A DNA stretch of 64,000 nucleotides, taken from NCBI GenBank assembly GCA_965223695.1, contig CBDCXJ010000030.1, positions 38,261-102,260 on the forward strand. The letters run 5' to 3'. Positions 41,296 to 50,235 of this stretch are shown here, piece by piece. The number at the start of each line of letters is the position of its first letter. Positions within the stretch are counted from its first letter, which is position 1. The notes under the pieces are model-generated. The model saw only the letters and a list, made by a program, of their open reading frames with translations. It was not told where the DNA came from and made no database searches. A program made the position numbers and the translations under genes. This stretch comes from JAUVPB01 sp965223695 (GTDB lineage: Bacteria; Actinomycetota; Thermoleophilia; Gaiellales; Gaiellaceae).

Positions 41296-43371
41296 GTGAA
41301 CGCAGTGGTGGGCATAGACGTCGGAGGCACGCACACCGACTGTGTCGCATCTGACGGCCAGATGATCAGAGTCGCGAAGGTACCGACGTCGACCGATCCC
41401 ACCGAGGGCGTGGTCGAGGGACTCGAGCACGTCGCCGCTGCACTGGGTGTCGATCTGCGCCAGCTGCTGGCGAACTGTGCTCGCTTCGTCTACGGATCGA
41501 CAACCGCGACCAACATGTTCGTCCAGCACCGCCTGCCGAAGGTTGGGCATCTGTGCACGCGCGGGCATCGGGACTCGCTCTGGTTTCGTGACGGCTACAA
41601 GCCCGATCGCTGGAATCTCCGCGCGCCGGCACCGTGGCAGCTCGTGCCCCGATATCTACGGCGGCCGGTCGCGGGGAGGATCGACTCCAGCGGAGACGTC
41701 CTGACGCCACTCGACGAAGAGGAAGTGCGCGAGGCCGGCCGGTTTTTTAGGGACGACGAGGTCGAGGCGGTCGGCATCTGCTTCCTCTGGTCGTTCCTCA
41801 ACCCGGCGCACGAGCGGCGGGCGAAGGAGATCCTGCAAGAGGAGCTGCCCGACAGGCCGATTCTGATCAGCGCCGACGTGCTTCCGCTGATACGCGAGTG
41901 GGAGCGCGCGTTCTGCACCTGCCTCAGCGCCGGGATTCTCGCCGAGGTGCGGGTGCACCTGGTCGGCTTTCGCAGCCGAATGCGCGAGCTCGGTCTCGAG
42001 ATCGAGCCGCTGATCATGCAGTGCAACGGCGGCCACGCGACCATCGACAGCTTGCTCGAATCACCGCTCTCGCTCATTGCGAGCGGACCGGCAGGCGGCG
42101 CGCTCGCAGGGGTGTTCTACGGCGACCTCGCCGGCAGCGCGGACGTCATGACCACGGACATGGGCGGAACGAGCTTCGATGTCTGCGTCCTACCCGGAAG
42201 GCAGGTTCCCATCACCAAGGAGAGGCGGCTCGAGAACGAGCCGATCGCGATTCCCTCGGTCGAGATCCACACGATAGGAGCGGGTGGCGGCTCGATCGCC
42301 TGGCTCGACCAGGGTGGAGCGCTTCAGGTTGGCCCGCGCAGCGCCGGGGCGCGCCCCGGGCCCGCCTGCTATGCCGATGGCGGCGAGGAGCCCACGCTGA
42401 CCGACGCCTATCTCGCTCTGGGCTACCTGAACGCCGACTTCTTCCTGGGTGGCAGGAGGCGGCTCGACCCCGGGCTCGCCGAGGCGGCGATCGCCAACAA
42501 GATCGCCGAGCCACTCGGACTCGACGTACCCGGCGCTGCGCGGCGCATCGTCGAGATCACCAATAGCCAGCTGGTCGATGCGATGCGCCTGCTCTCGGTG
42601 CAGCGCGGAATCGACCCGCGGCCCTTCACGCTTCTGGTCGGCGGGGGCGCGGGCCCGATTCAGTCGGGCCGGCTAGCTCGAGCCCTCGGCATGCGACGTG
42701 TGCTGGTGCCCCGGCATCCCGGTGTGTTCTGTGCGCTGGGGCAGATGCAGGCGAACGTCACCCACAATGCTGTGCGCACGTACACGACGACCGCAGAGGC
42801 TGTCGATCTCAGCAGGCTCACGGCCCTGTATGCGGAGATGGAGGCCTCCCTCGTCGCGAACCTCACAGCCGAGGGAATCGCCTCTGAGCGAATAGAACTC
42901 GCCCGCTTCATAGACGCCCGCTACACGGGTCAGGTCTACGAGGTGGAAACCCCCGTACCCTCGGCCGAGCAGCTAACGCGAGAGCACGTGACCGGCATCG
43001 TCAGCGCCTTCGAGGATGCGCACGAGCGCCTCTACCACTACCGGATGGATGGATTCCCCGCCGAGTTCGTCAGCTGCCGAGTCGAGGCCACCGGGGTCGT
43101 CGACGAGCTTCGCCTCGACGAGCTTCCGCTCGCGGGCGCCGACGCCTCCGCGGCAGTCAAAGGCAAACGCAACGTCTACCTTCCCGCCGCGGACGGATTC
43201 GTCGAGGTCGACGTGTACGACGGCGACCGGCTCGAGCACGGCAACGTCGTCGAGGGCGTTGCCATCGTCGAGACCGCGGGAAGCACCCTCGGCGTCTGGG
43301 AGGACGAGCGTCTCGTGGTCGCGAGCCATGGCGACTTCGAGCTCGAGATCGGGCTGGACACCGAGGCTTGA
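41296..43371 (+). CDS. hyuA: Hydantoinase A / oxoprolinase-type subunit (HyuA)
   Basis: A 691-residue HyuA. VVGIDVGGTHTDCVASDGQ opens the ATP-binding fold. YGSTTATNMFVQHRL, TTDMGGTSFDVCVLPG near 285, HTIGAGGGSIAWLDQGG near 332, GPRSAGARPGPACYADG and VGGGAGPIQSGRLARALG follow in family order. GTG starts at 41296 or 41308 are both possible. It is the partner of the hyuB just upstream, and the amine oxidase gene begins 16 bp after its stop, giving an apparent four-gene unit with the GAF protein. Confidence 0.92.
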   Translation: MNAVVGIDVGGTHTDCVASDGQMIRVAKVPTSTDPTEGVVEGLEHVAAALGVDLRQLLANCARFVYGSTTATNMFVQHRLPKVGHLCTRGHRDSLWFRDGYKPDRWNLRAPAPWQLVPRYLRRPVAGRIDSSGDVLTPLDEEEVREAGRFFRDDEVEAVGICFLWSFLNPAHERRAKEILQEELPDRPILISADVLPLIREWERAFCTCLSAGILAEVRVHLVGFRSRMRELGLEIEPLIMQCNGGHATIDSLLESPLSLIASGPAGGALAGVFYGDLAGSADVMTTDMGGTSFDVCVLPGRQVPITKERRLENEPIAIPSVEIHTIGAGGGSIAWLDQGGALQVGPRSAGARPGPACYADGGEEPTLTDAYLALGYLNADFFLGGRRRLDPGLAEAAIANKIAEPLGLDVPGAARRIVEITNSQLVDAMRLLSVQRGIDPRPFTLLVGGGAGPIQSGRLARALGMRRVLVPRHPGVFCALGQMQANVTHNAVRTYTTTAEAVDLSRLTALYAEMEASLVANLTAEGIASERIELARFIDARYTGQVYEVETPVPSAEQLTREHVTGIVSAFEDAHERLYHYRMDGFPAEFVSCRVEATGVVDELRLDELPLAGADASAAVKGKRNVYLPAADGFVEVDVYDGDRLEHGNVVEGVAIVETAGSTLGVWEDERLVVASHGDFELEIGLDTEA

Positions 43372-43387
43372 ATCCGGCGATCCGACG

Positions 43388-44677
43388 ATGACCGAGCGGG
43401 CTGACGTGATCGTGGTGGGAGGCGGCTTCGCCGGCGTCACTGCTGCGCGCGAGCTAAGCGGGGCGGGGCTCGACGTCGTCGGCCTGGAGGCGCGCGAGCG
43501 GCTCGGCGGCCGCACCTGGCGAGCTGAGCGGCTTGGCCGCGAGCTCGAGCTCGGCGGATCGTGGATCCATTGGTACCAACCGCACGTCTGGAGTGAGGTG
43601 ACCCGCTACGGGCTGGGCGTGGTCGCGAGCCCCAGCACGGACAACTGCGCCTGGATCGTCGACGAAGAACTCCACCGCGGCTCCTACGCGCAGCTACGTG
43701 ACAAGCTCGACGGGGGAATGAACGCCGTCCTACAGGACGCGATCGAGCGGTTCCCGCGTCCGTACGACCCACTGAGCGCGACGATCCCGGCCGAGCTCGA
43801 CGAGGCCTCCGTCGGCGCGGTCCTCGCCGAGCTCTCGCTCACACCCGAGCAGCGCGACCTCACCGACGCGATGTGGTCGACGAACTTCTCCGGACCGACA
43901 ACGTCCGGCGGGATCGTCCAGGCGCTCCGCTGGTGCGCGCTTGCCGGCGGAGACTGGCGGATCATGTTCGATGCGCTCGCCACGTACCTGATCGAAGAGG
44001 GAACGGGCGGCCTGATCGAGGCGATGCGGCGCGACAGCGACTGCGAGTTCGCGTTCGCGGAGGCTGTCCGTCGGATCTCGTCGACCGAGGAGGCGGTCGA
44101 GGTCGCATGCGCGAGCGGTCGCGCGCTCAGCGCCCGGGCAGCCGTCGTCACGGTGCCGATCAACGCGCTGCGCGGCATCGAGTTCGAGCCGGCGCTTAAC
44201 CCGGCCAAACGCCGCCTCATCGACGAGGGGCAGGTCTCGCAGGGCATCAAGGTCTGGGCTCGCGTCAAAGGGCGCATGGATCCGTTCTTCGCCTATGCCC
44301 CGAGTGATCACGCGCTGACGCTGGTCCAGTACGAGTACGCGGTAGACGGAGACTCGCTCCTGGTTGCGTTCGGCCCCGACGCGCGCCGGCTCGACGTCGG
44401 TGACCGTGAGGCCGTCGAGCGCGAGCTGCAGACGTGGGTGCCCGATGCCGAGGTCGTCGATATCGCAGGGCACGACTGGGTGCACGACGAGTTCTCCCGC
44501 CAGACCTGGCCGATGCTCAGGCCACGGCAGTTCGCCGACTGGAAGAGCTTCGCGCACCCGGAGGGAGCCGTGTACTTCGCCGGCTCCGACTACGCGCTGG
44601 GCTGGATGGGCTTCATCGACGGCGCAATCGAGAGCGGCATGCGTGTGGCGGCGGCCGTAAGGCGGCGCCTCGGCTAG
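43388..44677 (+). CDS. Flavin-containing amine oxidase
   Basis: A 429-residue protein of the monoamine oxidase/FAD-dependent oxidoreductase family. The FAD-binding loop VIVVGGGFAGVTAARELSGA is at residues 8-27, followed by LEARERLGGRTWRAE, and the second flavin contact is VYFAGSDYALGWMGFIDGAI near the C-terminus. No covalent-flavin cysteine is seen. It probably oxidises an amine released by the neighbouring amidohydrolases. The gene follows hyuA closely and converges on the dimethylformamidase-like gene with a 4-bp overlap. Amine specificity is not deducible. Confidence 0.87.
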   Translation: MTERADVIVVGGGFAGVTAARELSGAGLDVVGLEARERLGGRTWRAERLGRELELGGSWIHWYQPHVWSEVTRYGLGVVASPSTDNCAWIVDEELHRGSYAQLRDKLDGGMNAVLQDAIERFPRPYDPLSATIPAELDEASVGAVLAELSLTPEQRDLTDAMWSTNFSGPTTSGGIVQALRWCALAGGDWRIMFDALATYLIEEGTGGLIEAMRRDSDCEFAFAEAVRRISSTEEAVEVACASGRALSARAAVVTVPINALRGIEFEPALNPAKRRLIDEGQVSQGIKVWARVKGRMDPFFAYAPSDHALTLVQYEYAVDGDSLLVAFGPDARRLDVGDREAVERELQTWVPDAEVVDIAGHDWVHDEFSRQTWPMLRPRQFADWKSFAHPEGAVYFAGSDYALGWMGFIDGAIESGMRVAAAVRRRLG

Positions 44678-46974
44678 TCGTCTGGCTGGGTGGGTAGCGG
44701 CTCGGCCCGAGCGAACCTGCGCACCACGTTGTCCGTGATCCTCGAGACGTTGTTCACGTACTCGTTGTGCGAGAGGCTCCCGCACCACGCGATCGACGAG
44801 GTCGCGAACATCGCGCCGCCGTTCGGGGTCGTGAAGTAGACGACGTCACCGCGAACTCCGGGATGCTCACCGCCGCCCATGCCGGGATGGGCGAAGAAGA
44901 TCTCCTCGGACGCGAGAACGTAGTTGGGCGTGTGGTCGATCGAGCTCGCCAGCAGCAGCGCGTGCGGCGGTGTGCCGAGCGAGCGGTCGTAGCGATCGAG
45001 CTCGTACCCGGCCGCGCCGCCACCTAGCAGACCAAAGTCGCCGATCGGCTCGTCCGGCTCGACCCCTTCCATGATCCAGGACGCGGCGCCCGAGCGGGCG
45101 TCGGGCATCTGGACGAACGGGGCCGAGCTGTCGAACCCGTGCGCTGAGAAGCCCGTGCCCCAGATCTTCTGCGTTGCCCGCGCCCTGTTGCGCCAGAGCC
45201 CGCCGCGCTCGCCGGTCGTCGAGTGGAAGTACTCGCCGGGTCGCGCCTGCCAGGCGCGCGCCCCTGCCTCGCCCCGGCGCACCTCGATCAGCCAGGGCTT
45301 CTCGGGGTGCTGCGTCGTCACCCAGTAGAGCCCGTTTCCGCCCATGTACATCCCGCGACCGCCGCCGGCCAGGTAGTCCTCCCAGGCGTCCACCATCGAG
45401 CCCGTGTAGTACTCGGGATGGCTGCTGGTGAGCACGACGTTGTAGCGCTCGAGCAGCGCGGTGCCTTCATCGATCAGGTCGTGGTCGGTCGCCACGTCGA
45501 ACTCGTGGCCCATCGCGTGCAGCCAGTCGACGAGATGCAGATCGGCCGGCAGCTTCCAGAGCCCGCCGAACTCGTTCCGGTGCTTCGGGCGCATGTTCAA
45601 CAGCGGCCGGCGCCATGAGGCGTACTGGACACCACGCCCGTCGGTGTGGTGATCGTAGAGCGCCAGGCCGTACTCGAGCGGGCGCGCGTGCAACTCGAAG
45701 TCGCGCTCGCTGAGCACCGGGACGTGGCCCGCAACGGCCTGCGCTGCGTCGAAGTTCTGCGTCGCCTGCTGGTTGCTATAGGCGATGTATGTGAGCGTTG
45801 GGACGAGAAACAGGATCTTGGCGCGCGCCGTGCCCCGTGGCGGGCGGACGAAGAAGGGAACATGATCCTCGAGCTCGCCCATGCGCAGTCGCACCGCGTA
45901 GCAGCCGCTCTCGAGTCCGTCAGGAATGGTTAGCTCGAAATCGACGTCCCAGCGGCAGTCGTCGAGCGAGTCCTCGTGGAACCAGACCGCTCCGTACTGC
46001 TCGGGAGCGTGGACGAAGTGCTCTTCCTCGCCGCTCCAGTTCCAGCCGGTCATCGCCCGGTCGGGCTGATTGACGCAGCGGCCGTCGAGGCCGGCGGGCG
46101 AGACGTCGACGACGCGGTCCGTCGGAATGCCGGCCGGGCCGATACCGGCCGAGAAGTCCCAGTCTGCGAGTCGGTCATCCGGGGCAACACGCTCGCCCGC
46201 GGCCAGGCGCCTGGCCTCCTCGCTCGAGAGAGCGCGTCCGAAGATCACGGGCGAGTCGATCTTCCCGTTGTAGAGCTCTGTGACCCAGGTACGCGCAGAG
46301 CTTGGCCTCGACTCGGCGAGGCCGCCGATCAGGGTGGGCACGCCGGCGTCGGCGGGACGGCGCGTTACGCGCCGGCCGGTGTCCGCGTCCGAGTCGAGCG
46401 GGACGACAGGACCAAAGATGCTGTTGACCCGGTTCACGACAGCCTGCTGGTGGAGCGAGAGCTGCCCCGCGTCCGGGTCGTAGGCCGCTGTGACCGAGTA
46501 CCAGACCTGGCTAAACAGTGGCCTGTCGCCGGAGACGGCGTCTATGTCGCTCCCGTCCCCGATCTTGAAGCGCAGCGCGCCATCCTCGAGCGTGAGCGCC
46601 CAGCCCGTGCCGATCGACTCGTCCCAGCGTGAGATCAGACCCTGCGGGCCAGCCGACGGCAACGTCGGCCAGACGAACGCGTGCAAGGAGAAGGCTCCGG
46701 GCGGATGAAGCGCGCCACCGTCCTCGATCTCGACATAGCTGCCGGATTGCGTTCGCTGGCGGCGAGCTGGGTAGTGTGGGTCGAGCCCTGACTCCACGAG
46801 TTCCTCCTTGAACCCTGGGCCCTCGGGATGCGTATCGCCGTGGATCAGCCGGACGACATCGGCTTCGAACTGACCGGTCTCGTCGCATGAGACGCAGAAC
46901 GACAGCACCTCGCCGGGTGCCACGCTGGGTCGGTCGCAGTAGCCGCGTATGCCGACGGAATGCATCGCTCTCAC
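44674..46974 (-). CDS. N,N-dimethylformamidase-like large subunit
   Basis: A 766-residue protein, very close to the size of the large subunit of N,N-dimethylformamidase. The N-terminal part (about 90-230) is a concanavalin/LamG-type beta sandwich (GSYVEIEDGGALHPPGAFSL). The C-terminal part has VPTLTYIAYSNQQATQNFDA, VDWLHAMGHEFDVATDHDLI and TSSHPEYYTGSMVDAWEDYL. The tyrosines, histidine and glutamate of these segments would fit the reported mononuclear iron site of that enzyme. DMFase hydrolyses dimethylformamide to formate and dimethylamine. The small subunit gene lies immediately upstream, supporting a true alpha-beta enzyme. The start is GTG at 46974 or ATG at 46965. Other N-alkyl amides are possible substrates. 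Confidence 0.85.
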   Translation of the reverse strand: MRAMHSVGIRGYCDRPSVAPGEVLSFCVSCDETGQFEADVVRLIHGDTHPEGPGFKEELVESGLDPHYPARRQRTQSGSYVEIEDGGALHPPGAFSLHAFVWPTLPSAGPQGLISRWDESIGTGWALTLEDGALRFKIGDGSDIDAVSGDRPLFSQVWYSVTAAYDPDAGQLSLHQQAVVNRVNSIFGPVVPLDSDADTGRRVTRRPADAGVPTLIGGLAESRPSSARTWVTELYNGKIDSPVIFGRALSSEEARRLAAGERVAPDDRLADWDFSAGIGPAGIPTDRVVDVSPAGLDGRCVNQPDRAMTGWNWSGEEEHFVHAPEQYGAVWFHEDSLDDCRWDVDFELTIPDGLESGCYAVRLRMGELEDHVPFFVRPPRGTARAKILFLVPTLTYIAYSNQQATQNFDAAQAVAGHVPVLSERDFELHARPLEYGLALYDHHTDGRGVQYASWRRPLLNMRPKHRNEFGGLWKLPADLHLVDWLHAMGHEFDVATDHDLIDEGTALLERYNVVLTSSHPEYYTGSMVDAWEDYLAGGGRGMYMGGNGLYWVTTQHPEKPWLIEVRRGEAGARAWQARPGEYFHSTTGERGGLWRNRARATQKIWGTGFSAHGFDSSAPFVQMPDARSGAASWIMEGVEPDEPIGDFGLLGGGAAGYELDRYDRSLGTPPHALLLASSIDHTPNYVLASEEIFFAHPGMGGGEHPGVRGDVVYFTTPNGGAMFATSSIAWCGSLSHNEYVNNVSRITDNVVRRFARAEPLPTQPDD

Positions 46975-46996
46975 GCCTGCCTACGCACACCCGTTC

Positions 46997-47404
46997 TCAC
47001 TCTGCGGCACTCAGCTCGTCGAGCCGCTTGAGGAAAACCCCGTGCATCGCCTCCTCGTCACTCGCGAACACGGGCTGGTCGAGAACGACGGGAGGCGCGC
47101 CGCCCTCGACGACCACGCCGATGCGGTACTCGAGCCAAGGCTCGCTCGCGCAGATGCAGTACTTGCCGAGGACGGGTCGCATGCGCAGGTAGTTCTGTAC
47201 CCGCTGGAGCGCGGCGCTGTGCGGCCCCTGAGCACCCAGCGGGTTCGCACGGTGCTCCTCAACGATCTCGGGATGCTCGGCGACGAGGGCGCGGATCTCC
47301 CGTCGACGCTCGGCATCGAAGAGCGCGTGGAAGTCGTCGCTACGGTCGCGATGCGAACCCGGTTCCGAGATGCCCCAGAGGCACGAATTCGTGGAATTAG
47401 CCAT
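46997..47404 (-). CDS. N,N-dimethylformamidase-like small subunit
   Basis: A 135-residue protein that resembles the 132-residue DMFase small subunit as I remember it: HRDRSDDFHALFDAERRREI, then AEHPEIVEEHRANPLG, LQRVQNYLRMRPVLGKY and ASDEEAMHGVFLKRL. It has no catalytic motif of its own and is thought to stabilise the large subunit. It lies 22 bp upstream of that gene on the same strand. The divergent RraA-like gene begins 29 bp away, so the promoters of both units share a very short region. Confidence 0.85.
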   Translation of the reverse strand: MANSTNSCLWGISEPGSHRDRSDDFHALFDAERRREIRALVAEHPEIVEEHRANPLGAQGPHSAALQRVQNYLRMRPVLGKYCICASEPWLEYRIGVVVEGGAPPVVLDQPVFASDEEAMHGVFLKRLDELSAAE

Positions 47405-47433
47405 CGCGGGCGGCGCAGTCTATAACTGCACGT

Positions 47434-48114
47434 ATGAGCGACGCCGTCACCGAGCGCCTACTGCTCGCCGATCGTTTCTGCACGGTGGCTACGCCAGATG
47501 TCGCTGACGGTCTCGATCGTGTCGGGCATCGAGAGCAGACCGCGCACGGCATCGTCCGCATGTGGGACGCGTGCCCGCGCATCGCCGGCCGGGTCATGCC
47601 GATGCAGCTCGGCGCGGAGTTCTCCCATTCGACGACGATCGGCACGCTCGAGGCGATCGCTGCGTGCGAGCCCGGCGACGTGCTCGTGTTCGCCAACGAC
47701 GGCAATAGCGAGCTGAACTGCTTCGGCTCGATCGCGGCACTATGCGCCGGTCGCGCCGGTCTTGCCGGCACGGTCATCGACGGCGTCACGCGCGACATCG
47801 ACGACATGCAGGACCAGAACTTCCCGGTTTTCGCGAAGGGCGTCACGACGACCACGGTGCGCGAGCGGACCGGCTTCGGCGGTTTCGGAGAGGCGATCAC
47901 CTGCTGCGGCGTCAACGTGGAGCCCGGCGACTGGGTCGTCGCGGACGGCAGCGGCGCCATCTTCATTCCAGCATCCGATGTCGAGGCGGTGCTCGAGGGC
48001 GCCGAGGCCGCCCGCGCCTACGAGATCGCGCTGAAGCGGCGCGTCTCCCGCGGAGAGGACCCGGTCGAGGCCCACGAGGCGATGCGCTACGACCAGTACG
48101 GCAAGCCGGCCTGA
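47434..48114 (+). CDS. RraA-like / HMG aldolase family protein, second copy
   Basis: A 226-residue paralogue of the protein at 21798. The core reads SIAALCAGRAGLAGTVIDGV followed by TRDIDDMQ, with the Arg-Asp pair of the aldolase site, and later GVNVEPGDWVVADGSGAIFI. A first acidic helix region LADRFCTVATPDVADGLDRV matches the family start. It leads an operon with hyuA and hyuB. An aldolase or decarboxylase acting on the keto or hydroxy acid formed after ring opening would fit, but this is inference. Confidence 0.82.
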   Translation: MSDAVTERLLLADRFCTVATPDVADGLDRVGHREQTAHGIVRMWDACPRIAGRVMPMQLGAEFSHSTTIGTLEAIAACEPGDVLVFANDGNSELNCFGSIAALCAGRAGLAGTVIDGVTRDIDDMQDQNFPVFAKGVTTTTVRERTGFGGFGEAITCCGVNVEPGDWVVADGSGAIFIPASDVEAVLEGAEAARAYEIALKRRVSRGEDPVEAHEAMRYDQYGKPA

Positions 48115-48130
48115 CCGCCCTGGCGCTCCT

Positions 48131-50227
48131 GTGACCTCGGTCCGCATCGGCATCGACATCGGTGGGACGTTCACCGACCTGACGCTGATCGACGACGAGA
48201 CGGGCCAACTCGTCGTCAACAAGACTCTGACAACGCCCGAGGATCCGTCGCTCGCCGTCGAGGAGGTCACGCGCGACGGTCTCGCACTCGCCGAGGCCGC
48301 CGGCAGCGCGGTCAGCACCGTCATCCATGGGACGACTCTCGTCGCGAACGCGATCATCGAGCGCAAGGGCGACCGGACAGCGCTGTTGACGACGAAGGGC
48401 TTCCGCGATGCGATCGAGATAGGCCGCGAGCACCGCTACGACATGTACGACCTGTTCCTCGAGAACCCGAGACCGCTCGTGCCCCGCTATCTGCGGCTCG
48501 AGCTCGACGAGCGAGTTCTCGCCGACGGCAGCGTGGTCGAGGCGCTCGATCTCGCGCAGGTGGAGGGAATCGCGGCTGAGCTCGTCGAGAACGACGTGGG
48601 CGCGGTCGCCGTCTCCCTTCTGCACGCCTACAAGAACCCTGCGCACGAGCGCGCCGTGGCCGATGTGTTGGCCGAGCGTGCACCGGGCGTTCGGGTATCG
48701 CTCTCCTCAGAGGTCGCTGCCGAGTTGAAGGAGTTCCAACGGACGTCGACTACAGCCTGCAACGTCTACGTCCAGAACCTCGTCGACACGTACCTTGGCG
48801 AGATCGAGCGGCGGCTCGAGTTGCTGGACGTCGACGCGTCCCTGCTCCTCATGCTCAGCTCCGGCGGCGTGGCGACGGCCGAGACGGGCAGACGATTTCC
48901 GGTGCGCATCCTCGAGTCCGGCCCGGCAGGCGGTGCGCTCGCGGCGTCCTCGCTGGGTCAGCTCGCGGGCCACGCCGACCTGCTCTCATTCGACATGGGC
49001 GGAACGACCGCCAAGCTCTGTGTCGTCGAGGACGGGAGGCCGCTCACGACCCCCGAGTTCGAGGTCGACCGTGCCTACCGGTTCAAGAAGGGCTCGGGCC
49101 TGCCCGTGCGGATCCCGGTCATCGACATGGTCGAGATCGGCGCCGGCGGCGGCTCGATCGCCCGAGTCAACCAGCTTGGGTTGCTGCGCGTCGGACCCGA
49201 GAGCGCGGGCGCGGATCCCGGGCCGGCCTGCTACGGGCGCGGGGGCACCGAGCCCACCGTTACCGACGCCGACGTCGTTCTTGGCTACGTCGATCCGGAG
49301 TCGTTTCTCGGTGGGCGGATGGAGCTCGACGTCGATGCTGCCCACAAAGCGATCCGTGAGGGAATTGCCGACCCCCTCGGGCTCGACGTCGCCGAGGCCG
49401 CCTGGGGCATCCACAAGATCGTCAACGAGAGCATGGCCAGCGCCGCGCGGGTTCACCTGACGGAACGAGGGAAGGACCAGCGAGCGTTCCCGATCTTTGC
49501 GTTCGGAGGCGCCGGCCCGGTCCACGCCTACGGCGTCGGCGTCCTGCTCGGTAGCCCCTCGGTCATGGTGCCCCTCGGCGCTGGCGTCGGCTCCACGCTC
49601 GGCTTCCTCGCGGCGCCGCTGGTATTCGACTTCGTGCGCACGTCGCTCGTGCGGCTCGACGAGATCGACTGGACAACGACCAACGTGCTGCTCGGCGAGA
49701 TGGGCCGCGAGGGCGCCGCGATGCTCGAGCGCTCAGAGGTGGCGCCCGACGACGTGGTGGTCGAGCGGCGTGCCGAGCTGCGCTACGTCGGGCAGGGCCA
49801 CGAGGTGTCCGTCCGGCTGCCCGACGGCGAGCTCAGTGACGACTCACTGGACGAGATCGTGTCGGCGTTCGAGGCCGTCTACGTCGAGCTATACGGGCGA
49901 ACAGCACCGGGTCTCGCGATCGAGGCGCTCAACTGGCGTGTGGCCGTGAGCGGGCCGCGGCCGACGCTCGCCACCCGGGGCCGCGGCGGTCGCGATGGCG
50001 CTCGCGATGACGAGCTGAAGGGGCACCGCGAGGTGTACTTCGAGGAGCTCGGGCGGTATGAGAAGACGCCGGTCTACGATCGCTACGCGCTCGAGACAGG
50101 CGTTGAGCTGGCCGGGCCCGCGATCGTCGAGGAGCACGAGTCGACGGCGGTGGTCGGCCCGCGCGCCACCATCACCGTCGACGAGAGCGGCAACCTGGTC
50201 TACACCTATGGCGGGCCCGGTGCCTAG
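48131..50227 (+). CDS. hyuA: Hydantoinase A / oxoprolinase-type subunit (HyuA)
   Basis: A 698-residue HyuA with RIGIDIGGTFTDLTLIDDET at the start, HGTTLVANAIIERKG near 60, SFDMGGTTAKLCVVEDG near 288, VEIGAGGGSIARVN near 335, GPESAGADPGPACYGRGG and AFGGAGPVHAYGVGVLLG. The GGTTAKLC form of the phosphate-2 loop sets it apart from the GGTSFDVC form of the other two HyuA proteins here, suggesting a different substrate group. The start is GTG. It lies 16 bp after the RraA-like gene and 8 bp before its hyuB partner. Confidence 0.92.
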   Translation: MTSVRIGIDIGGTFTDLTLIDDETGQLVVNKTLTTPEDPSLAVEEVTRDGLALAEAAGSAVSTVIHGTTLVANAIIERKGDRTALLTTKGFRDAIEIGREHRYDMYDLFLENPRPLVPRYLRLELDERVLADGSVVEALDLAQVEGIAAELVENDVGAVAVSLLHAYKNPAHERAVADVLAERAPGVRVSLSSEVAAELKEFQRTSTTACNVYVQNLVDTYLGEIERRLELLDVDASLLLMLSSGGVATAETGRRFPVRILESGPAGGALAASSLGQLAGHADLLSFDMGGTTAKLCVVEDGRPLTTPEFEVDRAYRFKKGSGLPVRIPVIDMVEIGAGGGSIARVNQLGLLRVGPESAGADPGPACYGRGGTEPTVTDADVVLGYVDPESFLGGRMELDVDAAHKAIREGIADPLGLDVAEAAWGIHKIVNESMASAARVHLTERGKDQRAFPIFAFGGAGPVHAYGVGVLLGSPSVMVPLGAGVGSTLGFLAAPLVFDFVRTSLVRLDEIDWTTTNVLLGEMGREGAAMLERSEVAPDDVVVERRAELRYVGQGHEVSVRLPDGELSDDSLDEIVSAFEAVYVELYGRTAPGLAIEALNWRVAVSGPRPTLATRGRGGRDGARDDELKGHREVYFEELGRYEKTPVYDRYALETGVELAGPAIVEEHESTAVVGPRATITVDESGNLVYTYGGPGA

Positions 50228-50235
50228 CGAGCGCC

